DNA of 64,000 bases from Natrarchaeobius halalkaliphilus (GCF_003841485.1 NZ_REFY01000007.1:143984-207983); one strand, 5' to 3'. Positions 54,814 to 64,000 are shown, counted from the stretch's first letter. The notes: generated by a model not told the origin, from the sequence alone. A program made the numbers and translations.

Positions 54814-55150
54814 GAGACGGTCTGCTGTACGTCAACCGATGGGATCGCGGACTGATCACGGGACACCGATGACATCCTCTCCGCGCTAAAGCTCGAACCT
54901 TTCTCTTTGACACTCCGTAACCCGCTACAGCAATCCGTACGAGAGCACTTGCACCGTCGGGTGTGTCTCACTGGTGTCCCGTCTTCGAAATCGAGTCTGA
55001 CCGTTTTCACGTCCGGAGCGCCGTCGTCACCGTTTCCGTACTCGAGTACGCGCCGATATCACCTCGCTCCTTCGAGCGCGAGTTCTTATATATATGCCGC
55101 CGTATGGTGCCCAATTACACTTGTGGAATGCTACCAAGGATATTCAAGTA
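54814..55150. other. Non-coding gap with half-palindrome and IS-end remnant
   Basis: Contains half-arms gacggtctgctgtac (54816-54830) and gctacagcaatccgtac (54924-54940), between which lies a decayed IS200/IS605-type end, gacatcctctccgcgctaaa (54871-54890). The TATA-like ttcttatatatatgcc (55083-55098) probably serves the YjiH-type gene that follows. No coding region is evident in the rest. Confidence 0.5.
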
Positions 55151-56614
55151 ATGCTAGATGAAACTCCGTGGCTGAACGATAATCAGGACACGCACAGGGC
55201 CGAGGCGGAGCCGGAGGCGAAGACGATCTCCGAGGTCGATCTCGTCGAAATTCGATCGGGCCCCGTCACGAAATTCGTGATCGCGTTTTTGATCGGATTT
55301 CTCTTCTTCCTCGTTCCGGTTCCCTGGGACGGACAGGTGACGGTTCCGTTCGATATCGTCGTTAGCTGGATCACCGAATCGTTCCCGATGATCGCCGGCG
55401 TATACGCGATGGCACTCATCGTCGCTGGCGGCCTGTTGACGACGCTCGCGGAGCTTCGAAAGCGAGAGGTCATCGATATCGGTGAGGAGACCGCCTCTCG
55501 GTTGACCCTCCCCTACTGGGAGACGGCCGCCGCGTTCTGGCTGTTCCGCGTCGTCGGCGCGGTGCTCGCTCCGTTCCTGTTTCTCGGTATCGGGCCCGAA
55601 TGGATGGTCTCGCCCGCGACCGGCGGACTCGTCTGGGGAACCCTCATCCTGAGCGTCGCCGTCATCATCCCGATTGGCGCGATCTTCATCAACCTGTTCG
55701 TCGAACTCGGCGGCCTCGAGTTCGTCGGCACGATGGCGCGACCGATCATGCGACCGCTGTTCAAGATACCCGGCCGCGCGGCTCTCGACAGCGTCGCCTC
55801 CTGGGTCGGCTCCTACAGCGTCGGACTCTACGTCACCCGCAACGTCTTCGACCGCGGCGAGTACTCGAAACAGGACGTCTACATCATCAGTACGTGTTTC
55901 GCGACGGTCTCGATCGGCTTCGTCGGCGTCGTCGCCGCGACCGTCGACTTACTCGAGTTGTTCCCGATAATCTTCGTCGCGTATCTCGTCTGTATCGCGA
56001 TCACCGGCTTTATTCTGGTTCGAATACCGCCGCTCAGTAACGTCCCTGAAGAGTACATCACCGAACCGAACCCCGAAACGCCCTTCCGCGGTTCGCCCGG
56101 GGATTACTTCCGGTTCGGACTCTCGGAGGCGGTCAAGAAGGCCGACGAGGGCGGGTCGATCATCGGCGCGTCGGTTCGTGGGTTCGTCGACGGTCTCAAG
56201 CTCGCGATCCTCATCCTCGGAACGATCCTCTCGATCGGTCTCGCCGCCGTCGTGATCGCGGAGTTCACGCCGACGTTCGACATCATCTCGCAGCCGCTCG
56301 TTCCGGTCATCCAACTTCTCGGCATTCCCGACGCCGAACTCGTCGCTCCCGCGACGATCATCGGAATAACCGAGATGTTCATCCCCGCGCTGTTGGTCGT
56401 CGAAGCGGATCCGATGGCTCGCTTTTTCATCGCCGTGCTGTCGATTTCGCAGCTGATTTTCTTCTCTGCGGTCGGCCCGATGATGATGGACATGTTCAGC
56501 GACATTCCGATCCGCTTCCGTGATCTCGTGTTGCTGTTCGTCATGCGGACGATTATTCTCGTTCCGGTTATCGCAGCGATGACTCACCTCGTCGCGATGC
56601 TCGGCCTGCTCTGA
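55151..56614 (+). CDS. YjiH-family membrane protein (nucleoside-recognition GATE domain)
   Basis: A 487-aa protein with about ten predicted membrane helices in two gate-like halves (ILSVAVIIPIGAIFINLF, FATVSIGFVGVVAA; later IGITEMFIPALLVVEADP and PMMMDMFSDIPIRFRDL). It fits the YjiH group of nucleoside-recognition/GATE proteins, for which no transport substrate is established. The ATG at 55151 (MLDETPWL) starts the conserved acidic N-terminus; a start at 55094 would add 19 residues. It is single and reads toward the TFB gene. Confidence 0.8.
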   Translation: MLDETPWLNDNQDTHRAEAEPEAKTISEVDLVEIRSGPVTKFVIAFLIGFLFFLVPVPWDGQVTVPFDIVVSWITESFPMIAGVYAMALIVAGGLLTTLAELRKREVIDIGEETASRLTLPYWETAAAFWLFRVVGAVLAPFLFLGIGPEWMVSPATGGLVWGTLILSVAVIIPIGAIFINLFVELGGLEFVGTMARPIMRPLFKIPGRAALDSVASWVGSYSVGLYVTRNVFDRGEYSKQDVYIISTCFATVSIGFVGVVAATVDLLELFPIIFVAYLVCIAITGFILVRIPPLSNVPEEYITEPNPETPFRGSPGDYFRFGLSEAVKKADEGGSIIGASVRGFVDGLKLAILILGTILSIGLAAVVIAEFTPTFDIISQPLVPVIQLLGIPDAELVAPATIIGITEMFIPALLVVEADPMARFFIAVLSISQLIFFSAVGPMMMDMFSDIPIRFRDLVLLFVMRTIILVPVIAAMTHLVAMLGLL

Positions 56615-56756
56615 GTCGTCGACACACCCGATACCTCTCGATTTCGATCGACTGACGCCATTATCGTTCCAGATTCGCCGTCCGCTAACATCTCAACTGT
56701 GTGGTATAATTCTACCCAGTGTTTAACCTCCCTGAGCAATTCTATACAAGCAATCA

Positions 56757-57722
56757 ATGAAACGCCTGACTCGCGAGAAGGAACTCGAGGAGCAATCAGC
56801 GCACGAAGAGACCGATCAAGAGGGTGTTCGAACCTGTCCCGAGTGCGAGTCGAGTTCGCTCACGAGAAGTCCAGACGAAAGCGAAATTAGCTGCGAGGAG
56901 TGTGGGTTGATCCTCGAGGAGGAAGTCATCGACCGAGGTCCGGAGTGGCGGGCGTTCAACGCTTCCGAGCGGGACAGCAAATCCCGCGTCGGCGCGCCGA
57001 CGACCCAGACGATGCACGACAAGGGTCTCACCACCACGATCGACTGGAAGAACAAGGACGCCTACGGCCGCTCTCTTTCGTCCGAAAAGCGAAACCAGAT
57101 GAACCGGCTGCGCAAATGGCAAGAGCGCATTCGGACGAAAGACGCCGGCGAACGTAACCTGCAGTTCGCCCTCTCCGAGACCGACCGGATGGCTTCCGCG
57201 CTGGGTGTTCCCCGATCCGTCCGAGAGGTCGCAAGCGTCCTCTACCGACGCGCACTCGAGGACGACCTCATCCGCGGCCGCTCGATCGAGGGTGTCGCCA
57301 CGAGTACGTTGTACGCAGCCTGCCGGATGGAGGGCATTCCGCGATCCCTGGACGAAGTCTCTTCGGTCTCACGCGTCGACCGGATGGAGATCGGCCGAAC
57401 GTATCGGTACATCTCCCAGGAACTCGGCCTCGAGATGGAGCCGGTCGACCCGAAGAAATACGTCCCCCGATTCTGTTCGGAACTCGAGCTGTCCGAGGAG
57501 GTACAGGCGAAGGCGAACGAAATCATCGATACGACCGCCGAGCAGGGAATGCTGTCGGGGAAATCTCCGACCGGGTACGCCGCCGCCGCGATCTATGCCA
57601 GTGCGCTCCTGTGCAACGAGAAGAAGACGCAGAACGAAGTCGCCTCCGTCGCCCAGGTGACCGAGGTCACGATCCGAAACCGCTATCAGGAACAGATCAG
57701 CGCGATGGGACTTCCGAACTAG
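56757..57722 (+). CDS. tfb: Transcription initiation factor IIB (TFB)
   Basis: Archaeal TFB (321 aa) recruits RNA polymerase to TATA/TBP promoters. The zinc ribbon has CPECES...CEECGL (about 28-50), the B-finger follows, and two cyclin repeats span about 120-210 and 220-310. The recognition helix near the end ([20 protein letters not shown]) contacts the BRE. Haloarchaea have several TFBs; which numbered one this is cannot be told. It has an N-terminal charged extension, [15 protein letters not shown], and sits alone. Confidence 0.94.
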   Translation: MKRLTREKELEEQSAHEETDQEGVRTCPECESSSLTRSPDESEISCEECGLILEEEVIDRGPEWRAFNASERDSKSRVGAPTTQTMHDKGLTTTIDWKNKDAYGRSLSSEKRNQMNRLRKWQERIRTKDAGERNLQFALSETDRMASALGVPRSVREVASVLYRRALEDDLIRGRSIEGVATSTLYAACRMEGIPRSLDEVSSVSRVDRMEIGRTYRYISQELGLEMEPVDPKKYVPRFCSELELSEEVQAKANEIIDTTAEQGMLSGKSPTGYAAAAIYASALLCNEKKTQNEVASVAQVTEVTIRNRYQEQISAMGLPN

Positions 57723-57790
57723 CTCCGCCGTGTCCCGTCGCCCCTCCTTGAACTAACCGGTAGGCAGGGGTAGTTAACTCGAGAGAATCG

Positions 57791-58213
57791 TCAAAGGTAG
57801 TAATCCTTTCGCTCGACGACCTCGCCAAAGGCGACGTTCTCTTTGACGTCGGTAATTTCGATGACCACCCGCTCTCCTTTTTCCGTCTCGGGAACGATGA
57901 TGACGTATCCGCGCTCGACGCGTGCGATGCCGTCACCCTGTTCACCCGTCCCTTCGATATCTACCGTGCGATCGTCTCCAACCTCGACTGGCGGGTCCGG
58001 TCCGTCTCGATCTCGTTGCGTCGTGGTGTTCGGTTGCGCCGTGTCGTTCGGTTGCGCCGTGGACTGTGTCCCGACCAGTGCGACGCGGTAGACCGCACCG
58101 TCGTCTACGTCACCGAGTTCGAGTTCGCGCTCGGGAACCTCGATGACGTACGAATCTCCGCGTTCGGTCACTTCAGCGCTGAATACACAGAGCAAATCAT
58201 CAGGAATTTCCAT
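57791..58213 (-). CDS. TRAM-domain RNA-binding protein
   Basis: A 140-aa protein. The N-terminal half (PDDLLCVFSAEVTERGDSYVIEVPERELELG) is a small beta domain, a Thr/Gln-rich linker follows (STAQPNDTAQPNTTTQ) and the C-terminal half is a TRAM domain (VEVGDDRTVDIEGTGEQGDGIARVERGYVIIVP). TRAM domains bind RNA, and haloarchaeal ones may act as RNA chaperones. A strong ribosome binding site, ggaggt, lies 6 bases before the ATG at 58213; the longer TTG-initiated frame is therefore rejected. Reads away from MFS gene and toward TFB. Confidence 0.88.
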   Translation of the reverse strand: MEIPDDLLCVFSAEVTERGDSYVIEVPERELELGDVDDGAVYRVALVGTQSTAQPNDTAQPNTTTQRDRDGPDPPVEVGDDRTVDIEGTGEQGDGIARVERGYVIIVPETEKGERVVIEITDVKENVAFGEVVERKDYYL

Positions 58214-58289
58214 CGATAGACCTCCTTTTCGTAGCAACGTGTCGGAATCGCCTTGAGTCCACCGATGAGGATCACGACCCCGTCGAGCG

Positions 58290-58326
58290 TGACATCCCCT
58301 CCGCGCTGAATCGCGAGGCTTTCTCC
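58290..58326. repeat. Orphan IS200/IS605-like end hairpin
   Basis: tgacatcccctccgcgctga followed by atcgcgaggctttctcc forms a stem CCTCCGCG-ctgaat-CGCG-AGG. It resembles the right-end hairpin of haloarchaeal IS200/IS605 elements, and no tnpA or tnpB gene is near. A degraded relative is at 54870-54905. Confidence 0.45.
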
Positions 58327-58494
58327 AGATTCTCCGTACGCTCCCGATTCCAGAAACGGTGAACTTTTCCGAACTCCAACGTAAGAGGCCACGAACGGAC
58401 TCTATCGGTGCGGCTGGCCGCCGACAGTCGATCGCGCACCACCCGTACGATCGACTGTTGGCTTCCAGTCGTGTCGATAGACACCTGGAATCGA

Positions 58495-59757
58495 ATGACG
58501 CTTTCAGACAACGACAGGCAGATCGCGACGTTCACCATGCTCGCACACGGGATCGTCCACTGGTTCGAGCTCGCGATTCCGATCTTTCTCGTGGTCTGGC
58601 TCGAGGCGTTCGACGTCAGCGTTTCGCTCGTCGGCCTCATCGTCGCGCTGGGGTACGCCCCGTTCGGACTGGGTGCGCTCCCGGCCGGTCTGTTGGCGGA
58701 CCGTTACGGGCCAAAACGCCTGATTTTGGTCTGTCTCGTCGGTATGAGCGCCGCGTTCGCGACGCTCGCGTTCGCACCGTCGATCTATGCGGTCGCGGCC
58801 AGTTTGCTGGGCTGGGGGATCCTCGCCAGTATCTACCACCCAGCAGGCCTCGCGCTCATCAGCACCGGTGTCGAGGATCGGGGGACCATCTTCGCCTGGC
58901 ACGGTATCGCCGGCAACGTCGGTATCGCCCTCGGTCCGTTCGCGACTGCCACGTTGTTGCTCGCCTTCGAGTGGCGCGTCGTCGCCGTCATGCTTGCCGT
59001 TCCCGGACTCCTCGCGTGCCTCTACGGACTCCACCTCGAGTTCGATCCGACGGCCGCCACCGCCGCCGAGGACGCAGCTGCGGCCGGCTCGCGCTCGAGG
59101 TCGGCGGTCGTTGCGAACACCCGATCGCTCTTTGCGAGTTCGTTCTTACTCGTCTTCGTGGTCGTGACGTTCGTCGGCCTCTATTACCGCGGCGTACTCA
59201 CCTACCTTCCGGAGCTGCTCCACGGACTGCCGGCGATGGACGGGGTCGAACCGCCGGTCGGTCTCGAGGAACTCTCACTGGGTGATTACTTCTACGTCGG
59301 TCTGTTAGTCGCCGGGATGGCGGGCCAGTACGTTGCGGGAAAACTGACGAACCGCGTGGCGGTCGCACGCGGACTGATCGTGACGTTCGTCGCGCTCGGC
59401 GTTCTCGCGGTCGCGTTCGTTCCGGTCGCGTCGATGGGACTCGGCGTGATTTTGCTGTACTGTGCCGTCCTCGGCTTTTCGCTGTTCGCGATCGAACCGT
59501 TCTACCAGGAGGCGGTTGCGGTCTACACGCCACCGGATACTCGCGGGCTCTCGTATGGCTACACCTACCTCGGAATGTTCGGCCTGGGAACCCTCAGTAT
59601 TTCCTTCGGTGGCTTCCTGATCGACTACGTGACGGTGGCTGCATTCTTCGCGGTGTTGTCGGTGATCGCGCTGATCGGGGCCGCTGTCGGGGGGAGACTC
59701 CTCATAGCGCCGTCTTACAGTGCCACCCAGGGACCGGAGACTCCCTCGACTGATTGA
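58495..59757 (+). CDS. MFS transporter
   Basis: A 420-aa carrier of the major facilitator superfamily with 12 predicted helices. The loop LLADRYGPKRLI after helix 2 is the GxxxDRxGRK-type MFS marker, and FELAIPIFLVVWLEAF is the first helix. A central acidic/Ser-Arg-rich loop (about 180-215: ATAAEDAAAAGSRSRS) is cytosolic. Substrate unknown. The ATG at 58495 (MTLSDNDRQ) is used; an upstream in-frame start at 58408 lacks a hydrophobic or conserved addition. Confidence 0.85.
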   Translation: MTLSDNDRQIATFTMLAHGIVHWFELAIPIFLVVWLEAFDVSVSLVGLIVALGYAPFGLGALPAGLLADRYGPKRLILVCLVGMSAAFATLAFAPSIYAVAASLLGWGILASIYHPAGLALISTGVEDRGTIFAWHGIAGNVGIALGPFATATLLLAFEWRVVAVMLAVPGLLACLYGLHLEFDPTAATAAEDAAAAGSRSRSAVVANTRSLFASSFLLVFVVVTFVGLYYRGVLTYLPELLHGLPAMDGVEPPVGLEELSLGDYFYVGLLVAGMAGQYVAGKLTNRVAVARGLIVTFVALGVLAVAFVPVASMGLGVILLYCAVLGFSLFAIEPFYQEAVAVYTPPDTRGLSYGYTYLGMFGLGTLSISFGGFLIDYVTVAAFFAVLSVIALIGAAVGGRLLIAPSYSATQGPETPSTD

Positions 59758-59791
59758 GTGAGGTGCGACCGACGATCACGTTCTCGCCACG

Positions 59792-61618
59792 CTACTGGGG
59801 TTCACCGTTTCGGTCGTGCTTTGCCGATCTCGACGATCGGCGGGTACTCGTCAGGGTTGCCGGCTCGTCAGCCAGCGCCGTCTCGTCGTCGACTACCCCC
59901 GCGAGGCCGAGCCGGTCGACCGTCTCTCGCGTCGGGAGTCCGTCCATTCCCCATCCCCGTCGGGCGTAGTAGGCGACGAGCATCGATTCGAAGCGGTTCG
60001 GATCGACCCCGCTTTCCTCCTGGCCGTCCTCGAGGGGCGTCTCGAGCGCCGCGGGGAGTTCGTCGTCCGATCGATCGAAACCCTCGCGGACGTTGAACAG
60101 TCGAGTGAGAGTCCAGACGCGCTCGCCAACGGTGCGGAGCTCCTCCGGGTCGTACTCCAGGCCCCTGGCCTCGAGCAGCTCGGAACCGAAGTCCTCGAGG
60201 ACGTCGCCGGCGAAGTCGTCGACGACGAGACTCCAGAGTACGGACCGTCTGTCCTGTTCGCGAACGATCGTCGCTGCGGCTTCCGAGGGCGACCACTGTC
60301 CTTCGACGGGCTCGCGCTCGACCGGCCGTGCTCGCCGGTGACAGGCACCCCGGTCGCTCGTCGCGTACGCCAGTGCCATACTCTGTGCGCCCCGCGGATC
60401 GTACGACGGGAGCTCCATCGTTTTGACCGTCGGGATCAGCTCCTCGCCTCCAAAGCGCGCCGTCGCCGCGTCGACGCCGTTCGCGAGCGCGTCTCCGAGA
60501 GGCGTCTTCCGATCGACGATCTCTTCGAGGAGTTCGCGGGCGTCTCCCTCGTTTCCGAAAGCCGGTCGACGGTCGATCGTACCGTCGTTCGCGGCGCGGA
60601 TCGCCCAGGAGATCGCACTCCCCGCGCTGATGACGTCCACGCCGGCCCGGTTGCAGCGTTCGCCCAGTGTCGCGACGGCGTCGAACGAGCCGATACCGAG
60701 CCCGGCACCGAGGCTCATTGCGGTTGCGCCACGCGGAACGCTTTCGCCCTCGTCGGTGCTGACCCGGAACCCTCCGGGAACCGCCTCGTGCTCTCGTTCG
60801 CGTCCCGTGGCGGCGTCCCTGACGGCTTCCACGCCGACGCTTCCCACTTCGTCGAACCGTCCTTCGGTCCACCCTCGAGTCGCGAGGGCTCCCACCTCGT
60901 CGGCGTAGTCGACCGACTCGACGGTGTCCGAGGCAGCCAGCCAGCGTCCGGTCTCGTTCTCGCGAAAGCGTTCGGCGTAGCTTTCACAGAGGCTTTCGGT
61001 CCCGTTCGGCGCGTCGTCGCGTGCGACGACGGCTTTCAGCCGCTTTGCGCCCATGACCGCTCCCGCGCCTCCGCGTCCGGCGTGGTGGTCCCCGCCGTCG
61101 GAGGCGATCGTCGCGTATGCTACCCGATTTTCTCCTGCGGGACCGATACACGCCGTGGCCGCTTCGGAAAACGCCTCGGCGGTCTCTACCGTATCCCCAC
61201 CCCACGTGTCGGTGGAGTGGATCGCGACGTCGCCGTCGGCCACGTCGAGGCAGACCGGATCCTCCGCAGCCCCCTGGACGATGAGACCGAGGTGGTCGCC
61301 AAGGGATGTAGCGAGCGCTTCAGGGAACGAGCCGCCCGCATAGGAGTCGAGGAACGTCCCGGTGAGTGGCGACCGGGTCACCGCGGCGTATCGCGGCTCA
61401 CCGGGAAGCGTTCCGGTGAGGGGTCCGACAAGAAACAGAAGACGGTTCTCCGGTCCGAGCGGATCGATCCCCGGCTCGAGCTCCTCGTAGAGGTAGCGTG
61501 CCCCGAGACCTTTTCCCCCGATGAACGTCCGCAACCACGTCGACGGAATCGGCTCGCTCGAGGCCGTCCGATTCGACAGATCGACGCGCAGTATCCGGTT
61601 CGGCGTCCCCTCCGACAT
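59792..61618 (-). CDS. Aldehyde:ferredoxin oxidoreductase homologue lacking cluster cysteines
   Basis: A 608-aa protein of the AOR family, which normally oxidises aldehydes with a tungsten-bis-pterin cofactor and a [4Fe-4S] cluster. Domain 1 features are intact: RTFIGGKGLGARYLYEEL, GPLTGTLPGEPRYA, GTFLDSYAGGSFPEAL and DGGDHHAGRGGAGAVMGAKRLKA (pterin contacts). But the CxxCxxxC group that follows in ordinary AORs is absent, and the fourth ligand site (usually SLGLCKF-like) reads WSLVVDDF. With only five scattered Cys, none paired, the cluster cannot form. It is possibly a redox-inactive or altered paralogue. ATG at 61618 (MSEGTPNRILRV) is the conserved start. Confidence 0.85.
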   Translation of the reverse strand: MSEGTPNRILRVDLSNRTASSEPIPSTWLRTFIGGKGLGARYLYEELEPGIDPLGPENRLLFLVGPLTGTLPGEPRYAAVTRSPLTGTFLDSYAGGSFPEALATSLGDHLGLIVQGAAEDPVCLDVADGDVAIHSTDTWGGDTVETAEAFSEAATACIGPAGENRVAYATIASDGGDHHAGRGGAGAVMGAKRLKAVVARDDAPNGTESLCESYAERFRENETGRWLAASDTVESVDYADEVGALATRGWTEGRFDEVGSVGVEAVRDAATGREREHEAVPGGFRVSTDEGESVPRGATAMSLGAGLGIGSFDAVATLGERCNRAGVDVISAGSAISWAIRAANDGTIDRRPAFGNEGDARELLEEIVDRKTPLGDALANGVDAATARFGGEELIPTVKTMELPSYDPRGAQSMALAYATSDRGACHRRARPVEREPVEGQWSPSEAAATIVREQDRRSVLWSLVVDDFAGDVLEDFGSELLEARGLEYDPEELRTVGERVWTLTRLFNVREGFDRSDDELPAALETPLEDGQEESGVDPNRFESMLVAYYARRGWGMDGLPTRETVDRLGLAGVVDDETALADEPATLTSTRRSSRSAKHDRNGEPQ

Positions 61619-61775
61619 TGATCGCCAGTAGATGTGGTGTTCGGATAAGGGTTGTTCCGCCGTTCGAGATTCTGTGGACTTGCGGGTCGGTCCGGGCGGA
61701 TCCGACGGCCGGGACGGTGTCTCCACCCTGTCTCGAGTGCGTTGGTGTTCTCACGGGGGACCCGTTCGTCTCCGG

Positions 61776-62309
61776 CTACTCTGGGGATTCGGGCGCGGAC
61801 GATTCGTCTTCGGCACCGTCGCCGCCGCGTTGGCCGAGTTCCTGGTCGATCATCAAGAGGCCGGGACCGTCGTCTCCAACGTGGTTCAATTTGTCGAGGA
61901 TACCCTGCGCGGTCGCCTCCTCTTCGACCTGTTCTGCGACGAACCACTGGAGCATATTCTCCGTCGCGTTGTCGTTTTCTTCTCGAGCGAGCCCGACGAG
62001 TTCGTCGATCATCCTCGTTATTTCGACTTCGTGCTCGTAGGCCGCCTCGAAGGCGTCGGCCGGTCCGTTCCACTCAGTTGGGGGACTGTCGATTCCCTCG
62101 AGCGTAATGCGTCCGTCGCGTTCGACGACGAATTCGTAGATCCGCATCGCGTGGGCGTGTTCCTCGTCGGCCTGCGAACGCATCCACGATGCGAACCCGG
62201 GGAGACCTTCGTCCTCGTAGTAGGCCGCCATCGAGAGGTACAGGTACGACGAGTAGAGTTCTTCGTTGATCTGTTCGTTCAGCGCGTCTTCGATCGAGTT
62301 TTTGAGCAT
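61776..62309 (-). CDS. Ferritin (FtnA-type)
   Basis: Iron-storage protein (177 aa) forming 24-mers in the cytosol, oxidising ferrous iron at a di-iron centre. Ferroxidase ligands fit: NEQINEELYSSYLYLSMAAYY (first Glu), ADEEHAHAMRIYEFV (Glu-x-x-His), and FVAEQVEEEATAQGILDKL (third and fourth Glu). The C-terminus is Asp/Glu-rich. ATG at 62309 (MLKNSIEDAL) is taken over the open frame to 62339. The promoter is in the 187-bp gap shared with the divergent transducer. Confidence 0.92.
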   Translation of the reverse strand: MLKNSIEDALNEQINEELYSSYLYLSMAAYYEDEGLPGFASWMRSQADEEHAHAMRIYEFVVERDGRITLEGIDSPPTEWNGPADAFEAAYEHEVEITRMIDELVGLAREENDNATENMLQWFVAEQVEEEATAQGILDKLNHVGDDGPGLLMIDQELGQRGGDGAEDESSAPESPE

Positions 62310-62496
62310 GCTATTCCGATTGTCTTTCGGCTCCGCCACTATAGTTGGTGGTATTTACTTCCTGCTCAGTCTCCCCACACGGTATCCACCAAGCATTAAA
62401 TTATTGATGTTTATCGGGAGTACTGCAACATTGTATCGGTGTTTTTCGCCTGTTTGGCCGTAAACCATTTCGAGCACAGTGGCCACCGTTCTGTAG

Positions 62497-64000
62497 ATGC
62501 CGTCTATACCACACCGAATTCGCGATCGGCTTGGTGGATACGATCTCACATCACTCTCGGTTACCCGCCGATTGAGACAGGCCGTTCCCGATCGTCTTCG
62601 GCGGAGCTACGTTGCAAAATTCGGGCTGGTTATTCTCGCCGTTCTCATGCTCACGATCGCCAGCGCGAGTTTCTTTTACATCGGAATCTCCGATGAGATC
62701 ACCGACAACACCCACGACCAGTTAGCGTATACGGCTGATGTCGAATCGCAGGAACTCCACACCCAACTGGACAGCCATCAACAGCTCGCAGAACGAATCG
62801 CGGCGGACGACCGCATCGTCGATCGGCAGGGAATGGAGATCGGAGCGAGGTTAAGCATCGAAGGTGCACAGACGCCGCGAGAGGTCGTTGGGATACACTA
62901 CGTCGACCTCGAGACGGACCGCATCATCCAGAGTTCAGAACGCGATCCGGGGACGGACGATCTCTCGGCGCTTGACCTTCGGGTCCACGCGACGGACGGT
63001 GGGACCATCACGGAACACGACTACGACGACGTCGATCTCACCCATCTCGAAACGACGTACACGGACACCTTCGAGCACAACGGTCAGAACGTGATCGCAC
63101 TTCTCAGCCACGTCGATCACTCCGACGACGACGGTGCGATCGTGATCGTAGTGTCTGCGGACCTGCTCGCCGAACGCTTTCACGAACCGCTCGAGGGAAG
63201 CTATACCGAGGTCGTCGATACGAGCGCCGACGACGTGATGATCAGTCCGAACGAGGAATCGATCCTCGCGCCGTACCGCGACGGTGTCGACCAGCAGGGG
63301 TTCGACGATATTCAACACGACGCGGGAACCGCTGAGTTCGACGATACGGACGAGGTCGTCGCCTACACTGTCGTCCCGAACACGGACTGGATGCTCGTGA
63401 CGCACGCGCCACAGTCGAGTGCGTACGCACTCGCAGACAACGTGGCGAACTCACTGATCGCGCTGATCGCGGTGGCGATCGCAGGCTTTCTCGTGATCGG
63501 AGCGACGATCGGTCGCTCGACGGCGAACGCCCTCGGGGCGCTTGCCGACAACGCAACCGCGCTTTCGAATGGACGGACGGACATCGAAATCGAGGACAGC
63601 GGACGGATCGACGAGGTCGGTCAGGTTCGTGATTCTTTCGACGATATTCGGGCCTACCTCGAGACGGCGACGGCTCAGTCCGACGCGATCGCCAGACAGG
63701 AGTTCGACGATCCCGTCCTCGACCAGGACGTCCCTGGCACGCTGGGGAACTCACTCGAGGCGATGGGATCCGACCTGGAGAGCTACATCGACGACGTCGA
63801 AGACGCGAAAGCGGAGGCAGAACGCTCGCAGGCTGCGGCCGCCGAGGCCCGTCACGAAGCCGAGGAACTGGCAGAACGTCTCGAGCAGAAAGCCACGGAG
63901 TTCGGACGCGTGATGGGAATCGCCGCCGACGGGGACCTCACCCAGCGACTCGACGACGACGTCGACAACGAGGCCCTCGCGGAGATCGCGGCCGCGTTCA
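62497..64000 (+). CDS. Membrane-bound sensory transducer (Htr/MCP), 3' end beyond window
   Basis: A membrane-bound methyl-accepting protein. After a basic N-terminus, helix 1 (FGLVILAVLMLTIASASFFYIGI, about 49-71) leads to a periplasmic dCache-like sensor (about 75-310; VVAYTVVPNTDWMLVTHAP at its end) and helix 2 (NSLIALIAVAIAGFLVIGATI, about 318-338). A HAMP domain follows (TANALGALADNATALSNGRTDIEIEDSGRIDEVGQVRDSF) and a second HAMP-like part, with a coiled coil AEAERSQAAAAEARHEAEELAERLEQ. The signalling tip is not yet reached at base 64000. ATG at 62497 is in-frame with no stop to the window end. The sensed ligand is unknown. Confidence 0.88.
   Translation, partial: MPSIPHRIRDRLGGYDLTSLSVTRRLRQAVPDRLRRSYVAKFGLVILAVLMLTIASASFFYIGISDEITDNTHDQLAYTADVESQELHTQLDSHQQLAERIAADDRIVDRQGMEIGARLSIEGAQTPREVVGIHYVDLETDRIIQSSERDPGTDDLSALDLRVHATDGGTITEHDYDDVDLTHLETTYTDTFEHNGQNVIALLSHVDHSDDDGAIVIVVSADLLAERFHEPLEGSYTEVVDTSADDVMISPNEESILAPYRDGVDQQGFDDIQHDAGTAEFDDTDEVVAYTVVPNTDWMLVTHAPQSSAYALADNVANSLIALIAVAIAGFLVIGATIGRSTANALGALADNATALSNGRTDIEIEDSGRIDEVGQVRDSFDDIRAYLETATAQSDAIARQEFDDPVLDQDVPGTLGNSLEAMGSDLESYIDDVEDAKAEAERSQAAAAEARHEAEELAERLEQKATEFGRVMGIAADGDLTQRLDDDVDNEALAEIAAAF

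Overview
This 64-kb window is from a halophilic archaeon (class Halobacteria). The proteins are very acidic (Asp/Glu-rich) and the DNA is GC-rich with many gtcgtc/cgacga runs. The gene set is diagnostic: archaellum (arl) genes, archaellins, CheF and CheC chemotaxis proteins, TFB, Orc1/Cdc6, an archaea-specific SMC-related protein, RdfA and a group II chaperonin. Many genes have a TATA element about 25 bases before the start codon and no leader, as is usual in haloarchaea. The gene content would fit a Natrialbales-like organism, but that is inference. No rRNA, tRNA or CRISPR array was recognised.

Region 1 (1-32.6 kb) is one motility and taxis island. On the minus strand lie two archaellins, arlF, arlG, an arlD-type gene, arlJ, a large arlCDE-type gene and arlH, which runs off the left edge. 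ArlI is not in the window. Next come a HTH/membrane protein pair, a small zinc protein, cheF1 with a HEAT-repeat partner, a Tat lipoprotein, a large surface protein with repeated beta domains, a RAD55/KaiC-like ATPase, cheD-cheA-cheB-cheY, and a divergent parA-cheW unit. Two soluble globin-type transducers flank a second cheW, followed by cheF2, cheY2 and a double-domain cheC. CheR and a small archaellum-cluster protein close the island. Receptors, CheA/CheW, adaptation enzymes (CheB, CheD, CheR) and output proteins (CheY, CheC, CheF) are all present, with CheY, CheF and CheW duplicated.

Region 2 (32.7-37.1 kb) holds a TnpB-only IS200/IS605-type element with its predicted guide RNA end, then an orc1/cdc6 gene beside an origin-like region. 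That region has nine copies of a TTCACCGGAAAnnnGGTGTG element: two in one orientation, an AT-rich segment, then seven in the other.

Region 3 (37.2-47.9 kb) is an accessory block: a formamidase and an AmiS/UreI-type channel, an SMC-related protein divergent from rdfA, an acetyl-CoA-synthetase-like protein lacking the catalytic lysine, a chaperonin subunit with a histidine-rich tail, an unknown regulator-like protein, a small unknown protein and an AhpD-like protein. The same 22-bp palindrome lies upstream of the AmiS gene and of the unknown regulator-like gene.

Region 4 (48.5-64 kb) holds metabolism and transport. It has a formyltransferase-family protein, a PadR-like regulator, an enoyl-CoA hydratase, a three-gene acyl-CoA operon (two hot-dog hydratases and a PaaK-type CoA ligase), a CynX-like MFS carrier, a YjiH-type membrane protein, a TFB, a TRAM-domain protein, another MFS carrier, an aldehyde:ferredoxin oxidoreductase homologue without the cluster cysteines, a ferritin and the first two thirds of a membrane-bound transducer. 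Short palindromes and orphan IS200/IS605-like end hairpins litter the gaps.
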